Assembly: GCF_023746535.1 (NCBI RefSeq)
Contig: NZ_CP098747.1
Location: 3,709,501-3,773,500, forward strand
Origin: Sneathiella marina
GTDB taxonomy: Bacteria; Pseudomonadota; Alphaproteobacteria; Sneathiellales; Sneathiellaceae
Length of the DNA: 64,000 nucleotides
Direction: 5' to 3'
This document shows positions 35,360 through 43,756 of this stretch, one piece after another. Made by a program: the position numbers and the translations under genes. Below the pieces are notes generated by a model, which was not told where the DNA came from, did no database searches, and worked only from the letters and a program-made list of their open reading frames with translations. The stretch's first letter is position 1, and each line of letters opens with the position of its first letter.

Positions 35360-35713
35360 TTAAGCGGCGCGCGCGAGCCAAATTCCAAAAACAATACAGG
35401 CGGCTCCGGCCAGATACCTCAAACTTAAGGGTTCTTTCAAGAAGATGTAGCTCATCAGCGGGACGATGATAAAGCTCAGACCCATAAATAAATAAGCCTT
35501 GTTCAACGGGAAATGTTTTAGAATATACACCCATAAAATGGTGGCGATTGCATATAGCACCAGCGCTACAATAAAATAACCGTTCATGGATAACTTCAGG
35601 ATTGAACTTACATCCAGTGCTGCAACGTCTTTGCTTGAAAGTTTGAAGAGAATTTGCCCAGCCGACAGAATAAAAGGCATAATTAGGATTAGCGCGTCTT
35701 TGGTTATATCCAA
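35360..35713 (-). CDS. EamA/SMR-type small membrane transporter (ArnE/F-like)
   Basis: A 117-residue protein with four membrane helices, a half-size DMT unit. The segment KLSSKDVAALD and the ending YLAGAACIVFGIWLAR resemble the SMR-like subunits that flip lipid-linked sugars (ArnE/ArnF). It is third in a minus-strand set after a membrane glycosyltransferase and a GT2 glycosyltransferase, 33 bp downstream of the latter, so flipping of a polyprenyl-linked sugar is the likely role. Drug export is the alternative. Confidence 0.8.
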   Translation of the reverse strand: MDITKDALILIMPFILSAGQILFKLSSKDVAALDVSSILKLSMNGYFIVALVLYAIATILWVYILKHFPLNKAYLFMGLSFIIVPLMSYIFLKEPLSLRYLAGAACIVFGIWLARAA

Positions 35714-35746
35714 TCTGCTTCTCCAATTTTGTGACCAGGATGTTTC

Positions 35747-36784
35747 TTAGGCAAGGTGATCATTTGCTTCTTCAGGTAAGTTGGGTACCTGCCCAGCATC
35801 AATTGAGGCGGGTCCCCCAATTGAAAGATAAGCAATACGTTTCCTTTCCCGCCTGCTTCTTGTGACGGAATCCAGAATAAATCCGCAAGCCAGAAACAAA
35901 AAAGACAGCAGCATAGAAGCGCTGGAAAGCACAGCCGTCGGCAGTCGCGGCACAAGACCTGTTTCCAGATAGGTGATTGCCAATGGAAAGGACAAAATTA
36001 GAGAGGTTGCCGAAAAGACAAGGAACAGCCATCCGAAAAAAGTCATCGGGCGCTCGTCCTTTATCAATTTCACAATCAGTTTCGAGATTTTCAAACCATC
36101 CGAAATTGTGTTCAATTTACTGTCGGAGCCTTCCGGGCGTTCAAGGTAAATACTGGATATTTCGGCAACCGGCATATTCAACTCAAGTGCGTGAATTGTA
36201 AGCTCCGTCTCAATTTCAAAACCTTCGGACAGTATTGGAAAGGATTTTACAAACCTTCTTGAGAACACCCGGTATCCCGTTAGTATATCATCAAACCTTC
36301 GCCCAAAAACGCCAGCGACTAGTGCGGTGAACATTTTGTTGCCCAGCACATGGCCCTTTCTGTAAGCCGAATCCATCGACGCTTCACGTTTTCCGCAAAC
36401 CATATCAAGGCGTTGTTCTAAAAGGTGAGAGACAAGCTTAGGGGCAACTGCGGCCTCATAAGTCGCATCCCCATCAACCATGACATATACATCGGCTTCT
36501 ATATCTGAAAACAGCCGTCGAACGGCATTTCCTTTTCCAGGCATGGATTCAAATATAACGTCAGCACCTGCCGCACGCGCCTTATTGCTGGTTTGATCAG
36601 TTGAAACATTATCGCAGACGACAATGCGGGCGTGAGGCAAGGCCTTTTTAAAATCTTCAACCACCGTTGAAATGGTTTTCTCTTCATTGAAACACGGAAT
36701 CATCACCGCAATAGAAGGCATCACCAGCCCATCGATACCCGCCGATGTCATACCCTCCTTACTGATAGCTTCACTTTGGTTCAC
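35747..36784 (-). CDS. family 2 glycosyltransferase, polyprenyl-phosphate sugar synthase-like
   Basis: A 345-residue GT-A fold enzyme on the inner membrane face: VMIPCFNEEKTISTVV at residues 27-42, the DxD motif in VMVDGDATYE, and DDILTGYRVFSRRF. Two C-terminal helices (about residues 248-310) resemble DPM1/GtrB/ArnC-type synthases that load a sugar on undecaprenyl phosphate. Its start overlaps the stop of the upstream membrane glycosyltransferase gene by 4 nt. Confidence 0.9.
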   Translation of the reverse strand: MNQSEAISKEGMTSAGIDGLVMPSIAVMIPCFNEEKTISTVVEDFKKALPHARIVVCDNVSTDQTSNKARAAGADVIFESMPGKGNAVRRLFSDIEADVYVMVDGDATYEAAVAPKLVSHLLEQRLDMVCGKREASMDSAYRKGHVLGNKMFTALVAGVFGRRFDDILTGYRVFSRRFVKSFPILSEGFEIETELTIHALELNMPVAEISSIYLERPEGSDSKLNTISDGLKISKLIVKLIKDERPMTFFGWLFLVFSATSLILSFPLAITYLETGLVPRLPTAVLSSASMLLSFLFLACGFILDSVTRSRRERKRIAYLSIGGPASIDAGQVPNLPEEANDHLA

Positions 36785-38592
36785 TGTTTTAAAGCCTTAT
36801 ATTCAAATAACCGCCAGGGCTTTGGCACCTTTACTTCTGACAATTCAGGCGGCAAGTTCCCTGATAGCAACCGAGTATAGAATATAGACGCATCCTCCGC
36901 CTCTTGATAGTACCAACGCTCTGCAGCATTGGGACATAGTAAAATATAGTCAATGTCATATTTTAACAGCAAAGATTCACTTACCTTATATTCTGTCGCT
37001 GTAAGCAGAGAATAAGAATCGAAAATTGCATCTCCATTCCTGTGGTACGGCACGGCTAGAAAATGATGCTGGGTTCGATACATGAGTTCTGGCCCACGAT
37101 CTATGTTATTGGTGAACCTGAGGTTATTTCGACCGCCAATGAAATCCTTGTCAGTTAAGAAAGCCGTGATATCAAAGATATCACATTTTTCGGTGTCACC
37201 TTCGATGGAAGCCTCAGCCTCCTTGGTTTCAAATGCTTTTGTTATATTTCCGACAAGTATCGCTAAGCAAAATGGGCCAACTATGAAGATACCTCTCACG
37301 AAAAAACCGCTCATGCCCTTCCTCCAACCCGCGAATTTTTCATTTACCCATGTTATAAGATTGTCGATCAATGGACCCGCTGCAAAGACAGCCACGACGG
37401 TGAGATAGAGGCTCGCACGAATATGCGCTAAAGCAAGGGCACCAGTGCAAATTAACAGCAACGTTATCCACACCCAAACTTGTCGGCGTTCCGACGGCAA
37501 TCTACCAAAAAGGATTAGACCGCCATAAACAATTCCGGCCATGGGCAATAAGCAATAAAGGGTGACCAGCTTACCGCTTATGAACAAAGGGGTCATTTCA
37601 GAAACCTTGTCATGCCAAATGGGGTTTATTCGCGGATCAGCCTCAGCCATCGGGCCTATAAACAAGTCCGGTAAGAAGATTGCTATGATTGAAAAACTCA
37701 CCACTCCGAATGCTATTGTTCCGAAACAACGCCTTACCAGTTGATCGGTGTTGTCCAAGAATTTCGCGCAGACCGTCCAGAACAAAACAGGGCAGGCAAC
37801 GAGAAATAGCTGGGCGACTGTCAGTCGATCGTAGCGGTCAGCCAGAAACTCAGAAAAAGGTGTGTCGAGAATCAAACCAATCGCACAAAGCCCCAAAACT
37901 CCGATTGCGAAATTACGATTGGCCAAACGCCACGGCTTGCCCCAAATCAACCAGCAAATGCCCAGGCCGATTGTCAATGGAACGTAAACAATCAAAAACT
38001 CCAAGCTGATCCATATTCCCAATCCGGTCAATATGCCTGCCAATAAAGCGAATTTTGCCGAAAATGTTGGATTGCTGGCGCGAACCAGGCAGCCCAAGAC
38101 TGCGGCCATAAGCGCCGCGAGAACCGCATGATGATCTATCCTGCCGATCCCTAAATAACTATGTAACGCCGGTTGTGCGGCGATGAGCAAAGCCACCAGC
38201 AATAGATTCTGGGTCTGCATTAAGGGCATTATGGCCCAAAGTACAAGTATGACGAGGAGCAACGACATCAAAGCCGGCATAAAAATTCCAGCCAATTCGA
38301 ATGCAGCTCTATCGCTCATAAATGGCCGGATAGGTGCTGCAAGGGTCATGATCAAAACATCCATGGGGCGCGTCCAGTGAATGTCAGCCCCCTCCCCGGC
38401 GCCCGCCCGCTCTATTTTGTTGTCATACCAATTCCCGGTTTCTGCCAGAATATTCACACGTTCCAGCCGCATGTAGGAATCCGGTCCATTGGGCTCAAAA
38501 TTTCGTGAGCTGTCACCCATTTGTAAGGGCAGCACAATAAAACACACGAGCCAAAGTGCGATGACAAGGAATATTCGCTCTAGGGTCAACAT
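36781..38592 (-). CDS. GT-C membrane glycosyltransferase with STT3-like catalytic motifs
   Basis: A 603-residue protein with about 12 helices followed by a soluble C-terminal region from about residue 455. First external loop: GPDSYMRLE with D38; second: IGRIDHH with D153 and H155; fifth-loop-like KVSEMTP with E332. Spacing matches the metal-binding Asp, Asp-x-His and Glu of archaeal AglB/STT3 oligosaccharyltransferases. The WWD sequon-binding motif is absent. Likely transfers a lipid-linked glycan in the periplasm; the acceptor is unknown. Confidence 0.75.
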   Translation of the reverse strand: MLTLERIFLVIALWLVCFIVLPLQMGDSSRNFEPNGPDSYMRLERVNILAETGNWYDNKIERAGAGEGADIHWTRPMDVLIMTLAAPIRPFMSDRAAFELAGIFMPALMSLLLVILVLWAIMPLMQTQNLLLVALLIAAQPALHSYLGIGRIDHHAVLAALMAAVLGCLVRASNPTFSAKFALLAGILTGLGIWISLEFLIVYVPLTIGLGICWLIWGKPWRLANRNFAIGVLGLCAIGLILDTPFSEFLADRYDRLTVAQLFLVACPVLFWTVCAKFLDNTDQLVRRCFGTIAFGVVSFSIIAIFLPDLFIGPMAEADPRINPIWHDKVSEMTPLFISGKLVTLYCLLPMAGIVYGGLILFGRLPSERRQVWVWITLLLICTGALALAHIRASLYLTVVAVFAAGPLIDNLITWVNEKFAGWRKGMSGFFVRGIFIVGPFCLAILVGNITKAFETKEAEASIEGDTEKCDIFDITAFLTDKDFIGGRNNLRFTNNIDRGPELMYRTQHHFLAVPYHRNGDAIFDSYSLLTATEYKVSESLLLKYDIDYILLCPNAAERWYYQEAEDASIFYTRLLSGNLPPELSEVKVPKPWRLFEYKALKQ

Positions 38593-38632
38593 CCATCTCC
38601 GGTTTTCGCAATAAATGCGAGAATTGGATGTT
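38588..38632 (-). promoter_or_regulatory. stem-loop that encloses the start codon of the GT-C gene
   Basis: In the minus-strand mRNA, AACATCCA (38632-38625) pairs perfectly with TGGATGTT (38595-38588), which contains the ATG start (38592-38590). An inner TCGCA / TGCGA stem forms within the loop, leaving GGAGA unpaired. Such a fold could limit initiation. Pairing is seen in sequence; regulation is inferred. Confidence 0.45.
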
Positions 38633-38740
38633 AAAATAACCCAAAATCCTTAACAAAAATAAACCGGATAAGAGAATAGTGGGATTTTATTAACCCTATT
38701 TCACTTCAAGTGATACGAGGGGAAATTCAATCCGCTTCTA

Positions 38741-39511
38741 TTATTCAAGACGGATAGAAACGGTCCCCAAATTCGAGAAATCCGCGACAACAAGATCGCC
38801 GGAATTTCCTGCGACAACTTTTGTCGTCAAACCGGTCGAAACCCAATCGCCAGCCTTCAAGTGCAAATCCCGGGAAATAAGATGATTACAAAGCCAACAC
38901 AGAATATTAAGCGGCCCACCTATAACATTTCCGCCATTCCCCTCTGCGACAATATCTCCATTAATGGATAGTCGTGTGGATTGGGACTGCAAATCCAATG
39001 CCCGCCAATCTTCCTGCAACTCTCCCGGAATAAAGGCGTGATTGGCACTTCCATCTGCAATCGTCCATGCTATCCCGACACCAAATTGTCGATCAAAACG
39101 AGAATCGACTATTTCGACGGCCCCGGCCACACCCGCAATCGCCGCACAAACTTCAGGCACGGAATACTCATGCTCCTTGGGCCGTAAATCACGTGCCATC
39201 AAGAATGCAAACTCTGGTTCCAGTACGCGCATGGCATTTTTCGGTGTTTTAACGGTTTCCCCGGACGCATACATGCAAGGCTCAAAAATCGGGCCTGCAA
39301 TGGGTTCTTCAATTTGAAGAGCTTCCTGTCCCGCTTTAGATGTTGCACCAACTTTCCATCCTCGAACCGGCCAGGCTACTTGCGCCATATATTCGGCTTG
39401 CAGGTCATAACTATCGTCAATGCTGAGTGGTAGGGCGGAGACATCTAAATCGATATGCTCCCCCCGTGTTTTAGCGCGTGCAAGCTGTGCGACAATCGAT
39501 TGATGATCCAT
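38741..39511 (-). CDS. 2-keto-4-pentenoate hydratase family protein
   Basis: A 256-residue member of the fumarylacetoacetate hydrolase-like family (MhpD type), which hydrate 2-hydroxypentadienoates or decarboxylate 4-oxalocrotonate. It has GWKVGATSKAGQEALQI, the metal-site segment VLEPEFAFLMARDL and the C-terminal AGDWVSTGLTTKV. No aromatic meta-cleavage genes are in the window, so the substrate is open. Transcribed alone. Confidence 0.87.
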   Translation of the reverse strand: MDHQSIVAQLARAKTRGEHIDLDVSALPLSIDDSYDLQAEYMAQVAWPVRGWKVGATSKAGQEALQIEEPIAGPIFEPCMYASGETVKTPKNAMRVLEPEFAFLMARDLRPKEHEYSVPEVCAAIAGVAGAVEIVDSRFDRQFGVGIAWTIADGSANHAFIPGELQEDWRALDLQSQSTRLSINGDIVAEGNGGNVIGGPLNILCWLCNHLISRDLHLKAGDWVSTGLTTKVVAGNSGDLVVADFSNLGTVSIRLE

Positions 39512-39754
39512 TATATTTCCGTATTACATTATCTCCGGTCCAATAACTTAATCATGATCGGCTGTCGTCCACAACAGTCAATTCAGGAACAACAATTCTT
39601 ACAATCATAGACGGGAGTTGAGGCACAGCTATTTTCCTTTAGCGCCAGAGGAACGTAAATACGGCAAGTCCGGGAAAACCGATCCTGAATAGTGCCTTCT
39701 TCTTCATTTTCACGCAAATTTTTGATCATTCCCCAAAAATTACAGGACCGCCGA

Positions 39755-40174
39755 TCATTCCTTGGTAACAAGACCTTCATCGCGTGTCGTTACCGCCCCG
39801 GCAGCTGGGGCAGCACTGGCCAAAGCTTCATCCACCTTTTCGCAAATTTCTGATAATGTAAAAGGTTTTGCAATCACATCGTGGATTAAGCTGTCCAAAT
39901 TATGCGCACGCTGCCTCTCCGCCGCATATCCGGTCATCATCAATATCTTCAGTTTCGGATTTTCTTTTGTGACTTTCAACGCCAATGCAATACCGTCCAT
40001 AATGGGCATCATGATATCTGTCAGGAGGAGGTCAAAAGTTGGGTCTTTCGCCAGCATATCCAGGGCAACGGCGCCGTCTTCCGCGACACTGACTTCGTGA
40101 CCATGATGGGTTAAAGCACGGCTCACAAATTCCCGAAGAGCGCCTTCATCTTCTGCAACTAAAATGCGCGCCAT
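39755..40174 (-). CDS. cpdR: response regulator CpdR
   Basis: A single-domain receiver of 139 residues with phospho-acceptor D53 (LTDIMMP), acidic pair ED at 8-9, Thr in MMTGYA and Lys in IAKPF. The start MARILVAEDEGALREFVSRAL and overall layout match CpdR, which in Caulobacter links the CckA-ChpT phosphorelay to ClpXP proteolysis. A longer tail after residue 119 (rich in Ala) is present. Lies 13 bp after hpt on the same strand. Confidence 0.9.
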   Translation of the reverse strand: MARILVAEDEGALREFVSRALTHHGHEVSVAEDGAVALDMLAKDPTFDLLLTDIMMPIMDGIALALKVTKENPKLKILMMTGYAAERQRAHNLDSLIHDVIAKPFTLSEICEKVDEALASAAPAAGAVTTRDEGLVTKE

Positions 40175-40187
40175 TTCGTTACCTCAA

Positions 40188-40727
40188 TCAATTCTGAACG
40201 ATATACCCGATATAAGGAAGCTCCCGGTAATAATGAGCATAATCCAGCCCATAACCAATGACAAACAGGTCCGGGCAATCGAAGCCAACAAAGTCTGCTT
40301 CAAAATCATTTACGCGCTTTCCCTTTTTATCGAGCATCAAGCAGGTTTTTACTGTTTCAGCACCGCGGGATAAAAGGTCATTTTTTGCGAAATCCATGGT
40401 TCGTCCGGATTCCAGAATATCGTCGATCAACAGTACCTTGCGACCTTTTACGGTATCGACGATATCGCGCGTGATGACAACCGTTCCGCTGCTGATTGTT
40501 TTGTCCCCGTAAGAGGAAAGCGCCATAAAGTCGATTTGAGGCTGAACTCCTGCATGATGTAATGAACGGATAAGATCGGCAGCGAACACGAAACTGCCTT
40601 TCAATACAGCAATGACAAGTATGTCTTCGCCCAGATCATTTGCGATTTCTTCCGCTAGATCCTCGTTGCGCTTTGCAATATCAGCGCTTGAAAACAAAAT
40701 TTCAATTTGTGGCTTCGAATCTGCCAT
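40188..40727 (-). CDS. hpt: hypoxanthine phosphoribosyltransferase
   Basis: Purine salvage enzyme that makes IMP or GMP from PRPP. The 179 residues show the PRPP-binding loop VLLIDDILESGRTM, the flexible loop region SSYGDKTISSGTV and the C-terminal VGFDCPDLFVIGYGLDYAHYY in pieces typical of the family. Followed closely by cpdR. Confidence 0.95.
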   Translation of the reverse strand: MADSKPQIEILFSSADIAKRNEDLAEEIANDLGEDILVIAVLKGSFVFAADLIRSLHHAGVQPQIDFMALSSYGDKTISSGTVVITRDIVDTVKGRKVLLIDDILESGRTMDFAKNDLLSRGAETVKTCLMLDKKGKRVNDFEADFVGFDCPDLFVIGYGLDYAHYYRELPYIGYIVQN

Positions 40728-40750
40728 TCCAACTCCCGCTCTCTTCTTAC

Positions 40751-40788
40751 GCTAAAATATCGCGGTATTCCGCAGGTAATATCTTAGC
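40751..40788 (-). terminator. possible hairpin terminator after the DUF3426 gene
   Basis: The arms GCTAAAATAT (40751-40760) and ATATCTTAGC (40779-40788) pair with one G-U in the minus-strand RNA, with an inner CGG/CCG stem. It follows the DUF3426 stop directly and precedes hpt. No T run follows, so it may be a weak terminator or an mRNA-processing structure. Confidence 0.4.
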
Positions 40789-40793
40789 TTTTG

Positions 40794-41498
40794 CTATTTC
40801 CCGATCTCGATGAGATCCACTTTGACATTTTTCGCTTCTTCAGGCGGTTGGTTCATACTTGTGGAAAACACCACCTGCCCCCACGGTTGGACCTCACGCT
40901 CTTCAACAGTTGTGGTCCAACTGTAAACATGCTGATCATCCGCGTTAATAAGTGCGACACTTACACGGGGCAATGGCTGGGTTAAATCCGTCACGTTTTT
41001 TATTACACCGGTAACTGTCAAAGTTGTGACACCATTTTGCAACACTGTTTTCGTTGTCAAATCATGGATTTCCAAACCGAGTGTATTCGTGGTTTCAACA
41101 TCTATTTTTAAGGACTGGTAAAGAGCAGCACTTCCCGGCCAAATCTGAACAACGTAATTGCGTCCATAAAATGCGATAACTCCGATCCCGATAAGGACCA
41201 GTAAGAGAATCAGCCAGCCGAGCCTCTTTCCTTTTTTTCCTGACGCCGCTGCGCGCACCGGTGACTGGGGCGTCGTCATTTGCTCAATGCTCAACCCTTC
41301 CTGGCCGCCTGCCGGCGCCATTTCAGCCATGGTTTTCTCTTCAGGTAAATCTGCCGGCACAGTTTTCGGCATATCGCCGGGCGGAAACTCCCGCCACTTA
41401 TGCCCACATTTTGCGCATTTAACAGCACGGCCTTCCGAACCGATCGAAATCGGGTCTATTGAATACCGCGTTGAACATGTTGAACAAGTTAATATCAT
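40794..41498 (-). CDS. zinc-ribbon and DUF3426 membrane protein
   Basis: A 234-residue protein: N-terminal MJ0042-type zinc ribbon (CSTCSTRY and CAKCGHKW, two CxxC), a linker, one membrane helix (about residues 93-112) and a C-terminal DUF3426 beta domain. Alphaproteobacteria often have it next to ftsE; here it is divergent, 124 bp apart. Function unknown; the topology puts the zinc ribbon in the cytoplasm. Confidence 0.9.
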   Translation of the reverse strand: MILTCSTCSTRYSIDPISIGSEGRAVKCAKCGHKWREFPPGDMPKTVPADLPEEKTMAEMAPAGGQEGLSIEQMTTPQSPVRAAASGKKGKRLGWLILLLVLIGIGVIAFYGRNYVVQIWPGSAALYQSLKIDVETTNTLGLEIHDLTTKTVLQNGVTTLTVTGVIKNVTDLTQPLPRVSVALINADDQHVYSWTTTVEEREVQPWGQVVFSTSMNQPPEEAKNVKVDLIEIGK

Positions 41499-41622
41499 TG
41501 CCCAGAGTAATCAGCCTACTGTTTAAACTTTCTTTTTTATAGGCGTTTGCTTAGACATGCACAAGACTGGCTGATAAATCTATCTTAGTTTATCGTCATT
41601 TCAGCTTTTTGCGGAGGATTGA

Positions 41623-42321
41623 TTGGTCAGATTTGAAAATGTAGGCATGCGGTATGGCATGGGGCCGGAAGTTTTACGTGATATCAGTTTTCATTTGCGT
41701 CCCGGATCCTTTCACTTCCTAACCGGCCCTACCGGTGCCGGGAAAAGTTCTCTGTTGAAATTGCTGGCGCTCTCCCATCGGCCCAGCCGTGGTCTCGTGA
41801 CCTTGTTCGATCGGGAAGTCTCCACACTGGAGCGCGACGATCTGCCCGCATTTCGGCGAAAAATTGGTGTCGTTTATCAGGAGTTCCGGCTGTTGGATCA
41901 CTTGTCTGCAATCGACAATGTCGCCCTGCCGTTAAAAATTGCCGGCGCAGTTGATAGCCAGATATATCAGCATGTGGCAGAATTGCTCGAGTGGGTTGGC
42001 CTGGGAAATCAAGTGGATGCCAAGCCACCGACATTGTCTGGCGGTGAAAAACAGCGGGTTGCCATTGCCCGAGCCATCATAAACCGTCCTCAATTGCTGA
42101 TTGCCGATGAGCCAACGGGAAGTATGGATGCGGAAATGGGCCTGCGCTTGATGCGGTTGTTCCAGGAGCTCAATAAGATTGGGACAACGGTTGTGGTCGC
42201 CACCCATGATTTGGACATGATACAAAGATTCGGAAATCCCGTGATGTATTTAAGAGATGGCCTCCTGTCCTCACGTAGCGCCGCCAATATCCCCGAGCGT
42301 TTCGACGAGACTGACACATGA
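41623..42321 (+). CDS. ftsE: cell division ATP-binding protein FtsE
   Basis: ATPase of the FtsEX complex, which controls septal peptidoglycan hydrolysis. The 232 residues have Walker A GPTGAGKS (35-42), LSGGEKQR, Walker B LLIADEP and ATHD with the switch His. The start is TTG at 41623 with GGAGG a few bases upstream. ATGA overlap with ftsX. Confidence 0.95.
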   Translation: MVRFENVGMRYGMGPEVLRDISFHLRPGSFHFLTGPTGAGKSSLLKLLALSHRPSRGLVTLFDREVSTLERDDLPAFRRKIGVVYQEFRLLDHLSAIDNVALPLKIAGAVDSQIYQHVAELLEWVGLGNQVDAKPPTLSGGEKQRVAIARAIINRPQLLIADEPTGSMDAEMGLRLMRLFQELNKIGTTVVVATHDLDMIQRFGNPVMYLRDGLLSSRSAANIPERFDETDT

Positions 42322-43205
42322 TACAAATTTTTGGTAAATCCGCAGAATTGCAACTGGAAAAGGATGTCTCCAGCCGGTATTTACCGGTTGTAATCTCCGC
42401 TATGATTTTTCTAGCGGCCCTTGCTATTGGCGGGATTTCGTCGTTAAGCGGCGCGATCAACGATTGGTCCGAAACGCTGACAGAAAACCTGACCGCCGAG
42501 ATTGCCTATGAAGCGGGAGTGGATCTGGATGCAAAAGTGGATGCCGCCGTTAAATTGCTGTCCGAAACGCCCGGAATAACATCTGTTCGCGCAATCGAAT
42601 TGAATGAAACTTTGAAGCTCCTGGAACCCTTTCTCGGCAAAAGCGCAGCCATTGCCCAACTCCCCGTACCACGGCTCATCGAAGTCATTGTGGAGGATGA
42701 TGGCGCGCTGGACTTGCAGGCACTCAACGATAAACTCTCCAAGGCGGTTTCGGGTGCTAAGCTGGATACGCATCGGCCATGGCTGGATAAGATGATTGTG
42801 CTGGGCCGGTCTGTTCAGCTTCTCGCGTTCGCTGTCATGCTATTGATAGGTTTAGTCACTGTGATTATTGTTATATTTGCGGTCCGAACCGGCCTGACTA
42901 TGCATTCAGATGTCATACAAGTGTTGCACCTTATCGGCGCACAAGATCGATATATTGCAGAGCAATTCCAGAATTACTTCTCCCGTCTGAGCTTTCTCGG
43001 CGCACTTCCCGGACTTATAACCGCCATTATTGTCATGTTTATTTTTAATTTTCTTGTCGGATCATTGGAAGCGTCTATGTTGCCGCCCCTGAATCTCGGA
43101 ATTTTCGGCTTTGTGTCTCTCGCCATACTTCCCTTTCTGGTCGCTTTGTTAACCAGATATACAGTCAGAACCGTTGTTCTGAAATCTCTCAGCCGGATGA
43201 TGTAA
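42318..43205 (+). CDS. ftsX: cell division protein FtsX
   Basis: Membrane partner of FtsE, 295 residues with four helices: one near residues 24-45, then a periplasmic domain (about 46-165), then three helices in the C-terminal half. The segment HSDVIQVLHLIGAQDRYIAEQFQ is characteristic. Two bases separate it from the next gene. Confidence 0.93.
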   Translation: MIQIFGKSAELQLEKDVSSRYLPVVISAMIFLAALAIGGISSLSGAINDWSETLTENLTAEIAYEAGVDLDAKVDAAVKLLSETPGITSVRAIELNETLKLLEPFLGKSAAIAQLPVPRLIEVIVEDDGALDLQALNDKLSKAVSGAKLDTHRPWLDKMIVLGRSVQLLAFAVMLLIGLVTVIIVIFAVRTGLTMHSDVIQVLHLIGAQDRYIAEQFQNYFSRLSFLGALPGLITAIIVMFIFNFLVGSLEASMLPPLNLGIFGFVSLAILPFLVALLTRYTVRTVVLKSLSRMM

Positions 43206-43206
43206 A

Positions 43207-43752
43207 ATGCTCATACTTTTGGATAGAGACGGTGTCATAAATGAAGATCGGGCAGATTTCGTCAAGTCACCGGAAGAGCTGGTATTTATTCCCGGCTCCC
43301 TGGAAGCGATTGCAAGACTGAACAATGCCGGTCATCTGGTAGCCGTTGTCACCAACCAGTCTTGTATCGGCCGGGGTATAATTACGGAAGACCAGCTGAC
43401 GGCTATCCACAGTAAACTCCACGATAACTTGAGGGCTGTAAAAGCCCATCTCGACGCAATATTTGTCGCGCCCGATGCACCATGGGCCGCGACACAAATG
43501 CGAAAACCCGGCCCGGGAATGATGCTGAAAGCGATGGATAGATTTAGGCAGGCTTCAGGCGAAACAGTGCTGATCGGCGATAGTCCAGGAGATATGGAAG
43601 CGGCCTTCGTTGCTGGATGCCATCGGGTCCTTGTGCAAACCGGCAAAGGCCAGCGAACACAACGAGCAGGATTGGCGCCGCATCTCCTTCCCGTCTCGGT
43701 TGCGCGCGACCTTGAACAAGCAGTAGACTACGTGCTTGAGGAGAGGTTTTAA
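43207..43752 (+). CDS. HAD phosphatase, GmhB-like, without the zinc loop
   Basis: Resembles D-glycero-D-manno-heptose 1,7-bisphosphate phosphatase, 181 residues. Catalytic D6 and D8 lie in LLDRDGVIN, then VTNQSCIGRG and IGDSPGDMEAA. The zinc-binding Cys/His loop that GmhB normally carries before RKP is replaced by APDAPWAATQ (about residues 88-97) with no Cys or His, while R99-K100-P101 are kept. It could still be GmhB or a related histidinol- or sugar-phosphatase. Located in the ftsEX-ydcF-plsC group. Confidence 0.85.
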   Translation: MLILLDRDGVINEDRADFVKSPEELVFIPGSLEAIARLNNAGHLVAVVTNQSCIGRGIITEDQLTAIHSKLHDNLRAVKAHLDAIFVAPDAPWAATQMRKPGPGMMLKAMDRFRQASGETVLIGDSPGDMEAAFVAGCHRVLVQTGKGQRTQRAGLAPHLLPVSVARDLEQAVDYVLEERF

Positions 43753-43756
43753 TTTT

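Noticed and set aside
39583-39780. A minus-strand Cys-rich reading frame of 65 codons between cpdR and the hydratase gene
   Set aside because: It starts inside cpdR, has no ribosome-binding site at a usual distance and matches no family I know. The 243-bp gap otherwise shows no clear feature. A small protein cannot be excluded.
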